Part shown: piece by piece, positions 54,869-64,000 of the stretch | Numbering within the stretch: position 1 is the first letter of the stretch | Layout: each line of letters begins with the position of its first letter | DNA from: Portulaca oleracea | Taxonomy: Eukaryota; Streptophyta; Magnoliopsida; Caryophyllales; Portulacaceae | Reading direction: 5' to 3' | NCBI GenBank assembly: GCA_029582165.1 | Contig: CM055890.1 | Coordinates: 4,225,044 to 4,289,043, forward strand | DNA length: 64,000 nucleotides | Made by a program: the position numbers and the translations under genes | The notes under the pieces: model-generated | Database searches by the model: none | Told to the model about the DNA's origin: nothing | What the model saw: only the letters and a program-made list of their open reading frames with translations

Positions 54869-55501
54869 TTGAATGAACTCTCAAAATCCAAGGAAATTTC
54901 CCTTAAGGCAGTATGTAAATCTGACAGTGAGTCAGATGATGATGATGAGGAAGATACAATGTTAATGATGGCTAGAGGGTTCAGAAGATTATACAAGAAA
55001 AATCCAACCTTTCGAGGATACATCAAGGATGGACAAAACAGAAAAGCAACCTCAAAAGGTAAGTCCTCATTAAGAAAAGATGCTGACACATTTACTTGTT
55101 TTGTTTGTGGCAGCTCAAAACACCTTATGAAGGACTGCCCTCACGCCAGAAGAAACAAAGACAAGAGAAACAGTCGACCTCAACGGCATAACCATGAGGC
55201 AATGATGGCAACATGGAGTGATAGTGATTCCAGTGAAGGCCACAATGAGATAGAAGAAATAACAAATGTATGTCTGATGGAAAACACAAGTGAGGATCAA
55301 GATCCAACCTCATCTCATGACGAGGTAAACATTGATGACCTCCTTAATCTTTCACCATTACATCTTGCTCATAAGTGTATGCATCTTTTTAAATACTCTA
55401 AGTCTTTGATAGAAAGAATCAAGCACCTTACCAACCATGTTCAAAGTCTCTGTGAGGCCATAGAAAGCCTGAACTCTCAAAATGACCTCCTGTTCACATA
55501 A
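54869..55501 (+). pseudogene. gag: SIRE-like gag, C-terminal part
   Basis: The frame gives KSDSESDDDDEEDTMLMMARGFRRLYKKNPTFRGY, the zinc knuckle CFVCGSSKHLMKDC (C-x2-C-x4-H-x4-C), MMATWSDSDSSEGHNEIEE, NVCLMENTSE and LAHKCMHLFKYSKSLIERIKHLTNHV, the order seen in SIRE-lineage gag. It ends at a stop at 55499. A further broken part to about 55890 includes ITKIWVPKTSL, the gag-PR boundary motif. The N-terminal gag domain is absent. Confidence 0.8.
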
Positions 55502-56587
55502 AACAATAGACTGTCTCTTGAGGTCAAAGACTGCTATAAAACCATCACTCAATTATCCAATGAGGCAGTCAGTAGTTCCCATCCTTACCAAAGCAAACCA
55601 GTCTCCACAACCCCCTCTTCTCAACCTCGGACCAAAATTCCTACAAATCATCCTCCCATAGGACCTCTCCTTCCCACACCCAATACACCACCTCTCAAAA
55701 ACTATCGGTCCAAAAGTCCTCCTTTCCATGCCAACAAAGCTCTCCTTCCTATCCCAAACATTCTGCCTCTTAGAGAAAATCATCATAGAGTACCTCCTAC
55801 AGAAAATAAAATAAGGACCTCATTAAATCCCCTGTCTAAAAGAACTAGACCTCCGTGCATTACTAAAATTTGGGTCCCAAAGACCTCTTTGCAACGATCT
55901 CATCCTTGGTCAGAGACCAAGAAAGGTATAGTGTCTTCTATTACAAGTATGCCTCAAACACAGAGATCCAACCAAGCTCTTCAAACTGAAAATCAACGAG
56001 AATGCAAGAGTGACCTTTGGAGACAAAATCCAAGACAAGATCTTAGACATTGGGAAGGTCGTGAAACAACACCACCTGCACGATTTAGGGGGGGAGTCCT
56101 CTACTATGAGGACCTCAACCTATGCACAAGCTGTAAAATTGAGGGGGACTCCTATCATCCATCCTCCCTACATGTGGTCTCTCTCCTCCTCCCAGGTTCG
56201 TCAACTCACTGCATGCCTGGACCTCTGATGTCCTCATCAGCATGGCCTCTCGGGCACCTCAAAATTTAATCAGGGCCTGGTCAAGGTGTCCTCATCATTC
56301 CTTTCCTCCTATCCCTCGTTCTTCCTCTCTCTCTTCCTCTGCTTATTTTGGCTACACAATTTAGTACTTGTACTCTCCTATTTCCTTCTTGTCTGAAAGA
56401 CAAAAAGGGGGAGACACCCTTGGCATATGTACCCAAACTACTATAATGAACTGTTGCTACTATAATATGATATTATATGATACTCTATTACTATTACATG
56501 TATGTACTGTTGCATCTACTATCCATATCTGCTGTACATTGAGAATGCATGTAAAGAAGCAGCATCCAGGAAGTTTTGTCTTTCAAA

Positions 56588-56602
56588 CAAAAAGGGGGAG
56601 AT
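56588..56602 (+). promoter_or_regulatory. SIRE polypurine tract
   Basis: ACAAAAAGGGGGAGAT directly before TGAAAAATC. A second copy of the tract (AAAAAGGGGGAGA) lies at about 56404, possibly a duplication. Confidence 0.8.
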
Positions 56603-57360
56603 TGAAAAATCTCAACTTTGAGGACCTCATCACAATAAGCCCCGAGGACCTCCCTGCAGCACACTCTGAGGACCTCCAGCGATAGCATTACGGTTTTGTT
56701 TGAAAGACAGAAATTTAGGGAAGTATCTTCCACAAACCCTAAAATATACTTTCTATTATTCTGCATGATTTGATACAATAACCGCTACCTTCCTTATTTC
56801 CAGATATCATCCGAATGGAAAGCAAATCAAGCAAATCAAGAAGATTTTGAAGAGAGCTCAAGAATGGAAATTATCCCTTGGAGAATCAAGAAGTCGTTGC
56901 TGCCTCCAACTCCCAAATATATATACGGATGCATACCTACATTGTTATTGATCGATTTCCAAGGAAGAAAATCAGTTGTAGGAGTTTTGTGAAAGAAAAC
57001 TCTGAGTGTAGGAATATTAAGTATTCTGAGTGTAACCACATTTGTGTTGTGGTGAGTTTTGTAACCAGTGGTATAACTGGTGAGGACCTCCTGAGGTCGT
57101 AAGTTTGTTTGTGTCCAATGAACCTCTGGTGAGTGAGGTCACTGTTTGTAATCGCCTCTTCTGTGAGGCCTCAAGAACAGATGACGTCTACAAGGTCTTC
57201 TGTCCTAGTAAGCTGCTTTGAGGACCTTACAGTCTTCTTATCAGCTGAGTTGCAACCTCCTCCCTTTTAAGCACTTTTGTTCAATAATAAAGAAGTATTT
57301 TTCAGTATTTAAAAGTGCTATTAATCTAAGTTGTGTTGATTGAAGTGTGGATTTTTTACA
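56603..57360 (+). mobile_element. SIRE-like 3' LTR
   Basis: 758 bp, starting TGAAAAATCTCAAC and ending GATTTTTTACA, which are inverted to one another. It contains repeated GAGGACCTC motifs. It truncates the Athila LTR that follows. Confidence 0.75.
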
Positions 57361-58533
57361 TAACTCTAATGACCCCCTCTAGGGTTATTTCAACTTCTTT
57401 CTCCCTTGAGTCTTCGGCGAATGAATTACAATGAATTGACCTCCCCCTCCTTTCTTTTAATTGGGCCGCACGAAACGGGAATTGGCCTTGTGATTGGGTG
57501 AGTGAAGTGTTAGACCCAAGAGCTTCCTCTCTTGATTTTCATTGGGCTGCATGAAGGAGTGAGTGGGCTGAATCAATCAAATGAATTGCTTCCTCTCTCT
57601 CTTGTCTTGGACGGATGAATGGCTGGCCCAATTGAATCCAACACCCTCACTTTTCTCTTATTTTGATTGGACCGAATCAAGCTTGCTCAAATGCAAACAA
57701 TTGCTCTTATTTCCTTTTCTCCTCTTGGGTGCTAGGCAAATTATGGGTGAAATGAATCGAATTGATTCCCACTTCTCTATTTCTTGTTTGGACCGAGTGA
57801 AGGAAGATGATAGCTGTATTCAATTGCCTCCATTCTTCTCTCTTTTTCATTAGGCCGTGAGTGATGACCCAATGAAGTGAAGTCAATGACCCAAACATCC
57901 CTCTTTTTCTACTGGGCCGAATTGAATGGTGGTCCAATGGAGTGAATTTATGGCCTTACTTTCTCTCTATTGTAATTGGACCGAATGGAGGATTGATGAT
58001 TGAATTGAGCCCAAATTGATTTCCTCCACCCTGAGCCGAGTGAATGCTGTGTGAATCAATTAACTCCACTTCCAATTATCTTCCTCTTGAGTGGACCGAA
58101 TGGATGCTGGGCCCAAGAAGGGATGAATTAGATGAATTGAATTGAATTGCTCTCAATTCTCTTTGGCGAGTGGGCCGAGTGAAAGCTTGGACGGATGCCA
58201 TGAATTAATGGCCCAAAATGAAACATGCTGCTGGACCGTGGCATGTACCACGGGCTGCCCGTGGTACCCACTGTCCGGCCGTTCCTCACTCCTTTCCGTC
58301 CCAAATTTGCACCACGGTTTGGGTATATCATGTAGATGCTCGTGGTATCTTCACTCTTGTCAGAAATGTTCCCAAAGTTGGTGTTTTGTTCCCAAATCTG
58401 CAAGTTTGCATCAAAAACAACAACTTCGAGCATAATAGAGAAATAGGGGATATAAATCAAGATTTACAATCAAAGTTATCCATAATTCACTATCAAAATC
58501 TCCCTAAAATATAGTCACAAAAGGCACTTATCA
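57361..58533 (-). mobile_element. Partial Athila 3' LTR with internal tandem repeats
   Basis: On the minus strand it begins TGATAAGTGCC at 58533, after a polypurine run. It has a hairpin of two perfect 11-bp arms (58245-58255 and 58257-58267, GTACCACGGGC) and, from 58200 to 57440, about eleven diverged copies of a roughly 70-bp unit containing TTGGACCGAATGAA-like text on the plus strand. The end is missing. Confidence 0.7.
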
Positions 58534-58548
58534 AATCCCCCCATGCTT
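58534..58548 (-). promoter_or_regulatory. Polypurine tract of the second Athila
   Basis: On the minus strand AAGCATGGGGGGATT directly before the LTR start TGATAAGTGCC. Confidence 0.8.
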
Positions 58549-60050
58549 ACTCATTGCTTGTCCCCAAGCAAGTACAAGACTCAAAACACAATGAAAGGAC
58601 TTCAAAAAGAAAACTAATCATACCTCCTCCAATAAAAGGGCATATAGGATTACTAAAGCAAACATACACTCAAGGACTCCCTAGCGAGAATAAGAATCAA
58701 ATTGAAACAAAAATTGCTGTTCTAAATAGAATCACAGGTCAAGAAGCAACATAGCTAATCCATCACAACTCAAATGCGATCAAAATTCATTCACATACTT
58801 GGCGAACTAGTTGAGATCGGTAGGACCTCACTTTAGGGTATGTAGATCACTCCCCTCCTGTGTTTGTAAAAGATATAACGGTTCACTCAAAAACCTTTAA
58901 CCAATGTAAACAACCTACCATAAGCTTGACAAGACTCTCAATTCTCTACCGTTATAGACAACATGCATAAAAGTTAATCATGAAAACTTTTTAAGGGTTG
59001 TAATGGGGCCTAGGTGTAGGGTAAGGAGGGAATTCATTTGGGAAATGTGGAGTTAAAGAGCCAAGGACCTAAAGAGCAACATTCACATAGCATAAAATAC
59101 AACACCTCTTACATCACACTGTAATGAAGCACCAAATATGTCCGCCAATCGAAGAAAAGTGAGGGAAGAGTCGTTATAAGCAAGAAATTGACCTTGCTAA
59201 TCACCTTATTGTTCAAAGCTTCTCTCTTTTTTCTTTTTTTTTCTCTCTTTTTTTTTTAACTTCTATCTTCTCTTTTTTTTTCAATCATTTTCTCTTTATT
59301 TTTCGATGAATAGCATAGATACACAAAGATTAACTCTTTTCCCTTCAACCCAATTCAAGTTTCGAGTGTGAGAGGGGATAAATAATAATTAACGAAGACG
59401 CTCCTCTTATCGAGCAAACCAACCAACAAAGTTACCAACAAATAGACTACAAAACTGCCCCTCAACCGAATTGTTGCTCCACTAACTTGGCTAAAGGGTT
59501 ATGGAATTAAGAATAGGCCAAGGGCACGCGATACAGGTGAAACAATCAAAACAGGAAAAATTGCACAAGGGCTAGCAAAAAGAAGTTATATTGTCAGGTA
59601 GCTTTTGGCTATGTGGCTTCAAACTGGGCCTCAATCATATTAACATAATGCACAAGTCAAATGCAGTTTCAAAGAGAATTAGTTCTAGAGATGCAAACAT
59701 GGTAAGGTAACACTCAAAAAGAAATGAGACTATGAAAATGATAGTCTTTTAGGCTCAAGAAGTCTCACGGGTTAACCTACCACAATCACTACAACTAGTT
59801 CCTTTGATGTACCAAACATAAGAACTTCACTATCATACACTTGAATTGATCAAGACTAGACGAATCACAAACAATACAAGCAACCTAAATCAAACAAACA
59901 ACCAAGTTTCTCCTATCATCTACATCAAGCCAAGAACTCCTATGAGTACACACTTGTATTGAGAATCCAAACACACGCCTTAAAGAACTCAACATAGGAG
60001 GGCTTTCACAATCAAAGCAAAATAAAACAAAATAAAACCTAATAAAGCAA
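58549..60050 (-). other. Athila 3' untranslated region, no gene seen
   Basis: T-rich at 59220-59310 (minus: A-rich). The run TTGCTTGGGGACAAGC next to the polypurine tract (58551-58570) is a usual Athila feature. No convincing frames. Confidence 0.5.
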
Positions 60051-60967
60051 TTAAATGTTTGGGTTGCCTCCCAAGAAGCGCTAGTTTAACGCCTTTAGCT
60101 AGACGAAACTTACCTCAGTCCGGAGAATGCTCCACATCATAGTCAAACTCTTTTGGAACACCATCAGCATGTGTTCCCTCACCATCTCGAAGTCGAACCC
60201 ACCAGCAAGGGTCGAACTGATAACCTTCCTCAACAATGGAAGGCATCCTAGAGTCAAACCTGCAAAACTTTCTCAACACAACCTCATTAGTAGCATAAGG
60301 CCGGTCCATGGTGATGTTAGGCTCGGGTTCAATAACTTGTACCCAATCCGTCGCGTCACCAAGTACATGGCTCTCAGGAAATACATCATCAGACTCATCA
60401 TTCCCAATTACATCAACACCACAGCAAATTCAACCTCATGTTCCCCAAACTTAAAGCTCATCTTCCCCTTTTTCACATCTATTACGCACCTAACAGTGGC
60501 AAGGAAAGGTCTTCCCAAAATAATTTGGGTACGGGTGTCCTCGGCAATATCAAGAATCACAAAATCCACAGGCACATAATAGTCTCCTACCTTAAGAGGA
60601 AAGTCCTCTAAAATACCCATTGGTACTTAATAGAACGATCAGCCATTTGCAGTGACATGGCGGTAGGTCTCAGCTCTCCTAAGTTCAGTCTCTTATAAAG
60701 GGAATAAGGCATCAAGCTTACACTTGAGCCCACATTACATAAAGCTCGGTCGATATTCATGGTTCCTAGGCAACAAGAAATAGTGAAACTTCCGGGGTCC
60801 TTAAGCTTTGGAGTGAGCTTATTCAAGACAACAAAGCTACACTCCTCATTCAATGTAATTTCCTCACAGTCGTCTATTTTTCTTTTCTTGGAGAGAATCT
60901 CTTTCAAGAATTTAGCATACAAGGGCGTTTGAGACAAAGCATCAAGAAAAGGAACATTCACATTCAA
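60050..60967 (-). pseudogene. Athila protease region with changed active site and conserved tail
   Basis: The frame 60967-60608 reads MNVNVPFLDALSQTPLYAKFLKEILSKKRK, LKDPGSFTISCCLG and ALCNVGSSVSLMPYSLYKRLNLGEL. The catalytic Asp of the usual DLGSS is Asn here. After a stop, the frame 60620-60408 has GILEDFPLKVGDYYVPVDFVILDI and IILGRPFLATVRCVIDVKKGKMSF. Broken frames lead to KLALLGRQP near 60085-60060, the same tail as in the first Athila. Non-functional. Confidence 0.8.
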
Positions 60968-62406
60968 CTTTTTAAGTATACCAAGGAATTTCCCAAATTG
61001 AACATTGGTCTTAGATTTAGCAAGCCTAGAAGGGAATGGAATAGGGGCACATAAACTCTAGGTGGTGGTGATGATGGTGGTTGAGGGATTGCAGCACTAC
61101 CCTTATTGACGGTCTCTCCCTCTTGATCTTTCTCCTCCTCACTCTCTTTCTCAACATCCTTCTCAGTCACAACCCCCCCATGCTTAGCATTTGGCATCTC
61201 GGGTCCCTTAAGCTGTGTCCCACTCTTCAAAACTATAGCATTGCAATGCTCCTTAGGATTAGGCACGGGTGGTCCAGGAGGGGTGGTAGAAGTACCAGAT
61301 TGAATAGCGATCTGGTTCTCAAGTATTAGGTTATGGTTGGATAAAAGGTCAACCTTAGTGGCTAGGGCCTTAATCACCTCATCTTGTCTTTGCTGATGCT
61401 CGAGCAGGGCTTTCATCATAGGGTCTAAGTAGGGATTTTGAGGGGATTGGTAAGGTTGAGTGAAAGGTCTTTGTCCTTGTGGGTGACCCAATTGGTTCCG
61501 GTAAGAAGGATTAGAATGGGGTCTCAAACCGGAGTTATATGTGTTGGAGTAGGGGTCGAAGAGGGATCTATGGGTAGGATTACCAACAAAGTTGGCTTGG
61601 TCAGGTTGCGCATTACTACCTAGCCCATTAGGACAATATAGGGTCGCATGCTCAAAAGAGTAACAAGAAGCACATTGGGGAGGAGGGGAAGCATTCACAT
61701 GCATTCTTTCCATCTTTTCATTTATTGCATCAAGTTTCGCAGAAAGCAATGTGATAGTATCGACAGAATACTTACCTCCCGTTCTCGTGGAATGGGGTCG
61801 TGACCACTGGTGGTTGTTCGATGCCATTTGCTCAATCAGCTCATGAAGCTCCTCCACCGTCTTGCTCATGATATTTCCTCCAGCAGTTGCAAGGATCGTC
61901 CCTCTCAGATTGTCGTCCACCCCATTGTAGAAGGCTTGGATGGGGACCCATGGCTCGAGACCATGATGGGGACATTGTCGAAGCAATCCCTTGAACCTCT
62001 CGCACGCCTCATATAGTGTCTCGTCCGGCTCCTGGGAGAAAGTGGAGATCTGGTTCCGAAGGCTCGTCAGCTTGCTTGGCGGGAAGTATTTAGCAAGGAA
62101 TGCACTCGCCAGCTGATCGAAAGTAGTGATGGAGTTCGGTGGTAGGGAATCCAACCACTCCCATGCTCGATCCTCCAAGGAAAATGGGAATAGCGTCAGC
62201 TTGATCGCGTCTGGCGAGGCTCCACTAGCTTTGAAGGTATCACATATTTGGCGGAAAATGCGCAAATGTCGGTTAGGATCCTCGCTTGGGAGACCGTGGA
62301 AAGGTGTAGCTGTCACTAAGTTGATGAGAGAGTTCTTTAGCTCGAAATCGTTCCCCACTTTAGGTAATTTGATGGCGGTGGGTAGGTTTGTGACGTTCGG
62401 AGTCAC
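60964..62406 (-). CDS. gag: Athila gag, 480-aa open reading frame
   Basis: This is the longest intact retroelement frame in the window. It starts at 62406 (MTPNVTNLPTAIKLPKVGNDFELKNSLINLV) and has the gag domain in full: TPFHGLPSEDPNRHLRIF, KLTLFPFSLEDRAWEWLDSLPPNSITTFDQLASAFLAKYFPPSK, FSQEPDETLYEACERFKGLLRQCPHHGLE and QAFYNGVDDNLR, with the Athila-typical ATAGGNIMSKT. The zinc knuckle is CASCYSFEHATLYC (C-x2-C-x4-H-x4-C, near residue 245). A long Gln/Pro/Asn-rich C-terminal part follows. It overlaps the protease frame by four bases, suggesting frameshift or separate reading. Whether it is expressed cannot be seen. Confidence 0.85.
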   Translation of the reverse strand: MTPNVTNLPTAIKLPKVGNDFELKNSLINLVTATPFHGLPSEDPNRHLRIFRQICDTFKASGASPDAIKLTLFPFSLEDRAWEWLDSLPPNSITTFDQLASAFLAKYFPPSKLTSLRNQISTFSQEPDETLYEACERFKGLLRQCPHHGLEPWVPIQAFYNGVDDNLRGTILATAGGNIMSKTVEELHELIEQMASNNHQWSRPHSTRTGGKYSVDTITLLSAKLDAINEKMERMHVNASPPPQCASCYSFEHATLYCPNGLGSNAQPDQANFVGNPTHRSLFDPYSNTYNSGLRPHSNPSYRNQLGHPQGQRPFTQPYQSPQNPYLDPMMKALLEHQQRQDEVIKALATKVDLLSNHNLILENQIAIQSGTSTTPPGPPVPNPKEHCNAIVLKSGTQLKGPEMPNAKHGGVVTEKDVEKESEEEKDQEGETVNKGSAAIPQPPSSPPPRVYVPLFHSLLGLLNLRPMFNLGNSLVYLKS

Positions 62407-63310
62407 TTACTGGCCGAGCGTCTTCCGTTGTTCTTCTCCGCCGGCCATCTCATATTGTTGTGTAGGTGTCTCTCTACTAGCTTCTTCAAGTCTCTGTCGC
62501 TTCCTCCGATGGAAAGTTTTCTCTATTTCTGGATCGAACTCAAACTCCGGAGATCGTTGCATACACAAAAAAATCCTAGCAAAACACAAACAAGAAAATC
62601 AAAGAAAAAGAAAGAAAAAAAAAAGCTCAGTCAACCTAAGAGGGTTCGTCATCATTTGCTAGGGACAGAGTCCTGGCGCGGCAAAAACATGTGTGAGCGC
62701 ATGGCGCACGGTGTACGTAGTAGCACGTCAAGGTCGATCCCACAGGGACTCACTTAGCAGCTCAATACACTAATCTCTATCACGATTGCTAAGCTAATCA
62801 GGTTTTTGGTTTTGAAAAGGTCTAACAATTAAATGAAACTAATAAAGAAGGAAAAATCAATCACAGAGTTTATCAAGAGAGAAAGACTTCTAGGGAGATG
62901 TTAACCTAACAACGAGTTTGATTACTAAAACCTAGTCTGCACAATCATACATTCAAGAATGAATCAAGAATCGACAACCTCTGAATCCTATCGCCCTTTC
63001 GATGCTAAATAGAATTATTCTAAACAACCTAACCAACAACTTTCGTGTGCCTTTTAGGTTAAACAGAATTGAAGGTTTCAAAAAAGTCAGGTTATCTAAT
63101 GATTCCCTAGTTCACTACTCCTTTCTCAATGATGTATAATCACCCAGCTATATACATCAAGGTTAGCTAAGAGGACCTTAATCCAGCTTGAAGCTACAAA
63201 TGACATCTAAGGCAACCTTAACTACGATGGTTTATTAAGCTCAAGGTAAAAAGCGTGAAGGACCTTGATGGTATTCTAGCTTAAAGGAGTTACTCTTATA
63301 TATATATGAG
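62407..63310 (-). other. Athila leader and partial 5' LTR
   Basis: On the minus strand, TGAGTCCCTGTGGGATCGACC (62751-62731) and then GCGCTCACACATGTTTTTG lie about where Athila LTRs end and the tRNA-Asp site should begin. The expected primer site is not recognisable (GCCGCGCCAGGACTC instead). The remainder to 63310 is AT-rich LTR-like sequence. Boundaries are approximate. Confidence 0.45.
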
Positions 63311-63399
63311 GACATTGACGAGCTTAAATCACTCTTGGAGATAAAAGTCCTTTATTGAGTAATCATCACTCACGACAGTAGAGGACCTTATCAAGTGCA

Positions 63400-64000
63400 G
63401 TTCGATATTTTGCTCTATAACCCTAGATCCATATGTCTATTGAGGAAATCATCCAAAGATAGATTGGAGTACATTGAAAGAGCTTTCCAATGGTTTTTGA
63501 ATCTTGGAAAACGAACAAGTATTGAAGGAGATATAGCTAGTTCTTTCTAGAGTTGTATTTTAGAAAGTCCTTTATATTTTTTATGATGTAATAAATGTAG
63601 AGCATGATGTAAGCCTCAAGGGCCTAACTTCTTAATTAGTACACGTCCAAGGGGGCTTAGGATTACTATAAATACTCCCTTAGGCCTCTTGTAATTCATA
63701 TCACATATCACATAATATACACAAATCAAATCAAAAGCTTTTGCTTTGTTCTCTCTAACCTTTGCGTTAGAATTTGAGTCTTCTTAAGAGGAGTCTCGTT
63801 GAATCTCTTCTTCTATTCTAAGATTGGCTATCTTAGATTGGTGATAGGAAGAGTTGGAGGATTCTAGGAGTGGTGAATCTGTATCTCCTTAGAAGATCCC
63901 AAGCCGTTTATCATTCGATCAAACGATTCATTCTTGTTGTAAGTTTCAATCTATTCTTTTGAATCTTTTGATTTCCATTACATTTTCATTCCATTATATT
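63400..64000 (+). mobile_element. Chromovirus-type LTR, runs out of window
   Basis: It contains GAGCTTTCCAATGGTTTTT (about 63479), TATGATGTAA, and TATAAATA at 63667-63674, followed by ACTCCCTTAGGCCTCTTGTAAT and CTCTCTAACCTTTGCG, the same order as in the LTR at 39874-40696. The start is not clear, and the primer site would be beyond 64000. Confidence 0.6.
63667..63674 (+). promoter_or_regulatory. TATA box of the right-end LTR
   Basis: TATAAATA in the same setting (GGGGGCTTAGGATTAC before, CTCCCTTAGG after) as 40243-40250. Confidence 0.6.

Larger units (their letters stand above)
54860..57360 (+). mobile_element. SIRE-like Ty1/copia element, internally deleted
   Basis: A gag C-terminal part and a short protease remnant (VTFGDKIQDKILDIGKV, about 56008-56058) are followed directly by 3' untranslated sequence, two polypurine tracts (about 56404 and 56588) and an LTR (56603-57360). 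Nearly all of pol is missing. The 5' side was lost when the chromovirus inserted and its left part was deleted. Confidence 0.75.
57361..63310 (-). mobile_element. Second Athila-lineage element, gag-PR only, LTRs partial
   Basis: Minus orientation: the leader/LTR portion is about 62690-63310, gag 62406-60964, PR 60967-60408, then 1.9 kb of untranslated sequence, polypurine tract 58534-58548 and the start of the 3' LTR (58533 down to 57361). No RT, RNase H or integrase is present. Both LTRs are incomplete: the 3' one is cut by the SIRE LTR, the 5' one begins only in its last part. It differs from the Athila at 28021 in LTR sequence. Confidence 0.75.

Noticed and set aside
57581..58514. Several 90-110-residue frames in the Athila LTR as small genes
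   Set aside because: They run over diverged tandem repeats and a hairpin in the LTR, on both strands, without shared protein conservation.

Overview
The window reads as a flowering-plant (probably eudicot) nuclear segment made almost entirely of transposable elements stacked inside one another. The evidence is tRNA-Met and tRNA-Asp primer-binding sites, Ty3/gypsy proteins of the chromovirus, Tat/Ogre and Athila lineages, SIRE-like Ty1/copia gag, a CACTA DNA transposon, plant mobile domain (PMD) and DUF7745-like reading frames with introns, and many TA/CA microsatellites. I found no intact host gene, rRNA, tRNA or CRISPR array. Almost every coding region is broken, so most are called pseudogenes. 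The species cannot be named from the sequence.

Layout. 1-2964: long LTR-like unit (minus). 2965-10809: Tat element with gag but no pol, two tandem arrays and a 3' LTR. 11015-11310: DUF7745-like fragment. 11347-12966: foldback elements and microsatellites. 12972-19863: complete but degenerate chromovirus (LTR-gag-pol-LTR, 5-bp duplication GGAAC). 19864-21140: foldback element, microsatellite and LINE remnant. 21165-39873: an Ogre-like PR-RT-RNase H gene split by three insertions. These are a 4.35-kb CACTA element (22999-27346, TSD TCC) that carries exons of a TPR-type gene, an 11.4-kb Athila element (28021-39411, TSD GGGCT), and a chromovirus LTR placed inside the RNase H sequence (39874 onward).

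41564-49228 is a second Tat-type domain on the minus strand. It holds a DUF7745-like gene with its own TATA box and an intron, a 1.68-kb LTR, a precisely excised solo chromovirus LTR (45253-46366, TSD AGGAC), the inverted counterpart of the tandem array seen near 8.5 kb, and a PMD gene with at least four exons lying antisense to the element. An 18-bp palindrome, consensus AAAACCCGYGCGGGTTTT, occurs twelve times here, in the LTR, in introns and beside the genes, and I noticed it nowhere else in the window. 49228-54859: truncated chromovirus (minus) with a 563-bp foldback insertion in pol. 54860-57360: deleted SIRE-like copia. 57361-about 63310: second Athila (minus), gag-PR only. About 63400 to the end: another chromovirus-type LTR (plus).

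The order of events can be read from duplications and restored reading frames: Ogre first, then CACTA, Athila and chromovirus insertions, with later deletions at about 41563 and 49228 fusing unrelated elements. The parts most worth follow-up are the gene-carrying Tat domain with its palindromes, the TPR capture inside CACTA, the conserved pol tail read from the chromovirus LTR, and the paired Athila elements that both lack reverse transcriptase.
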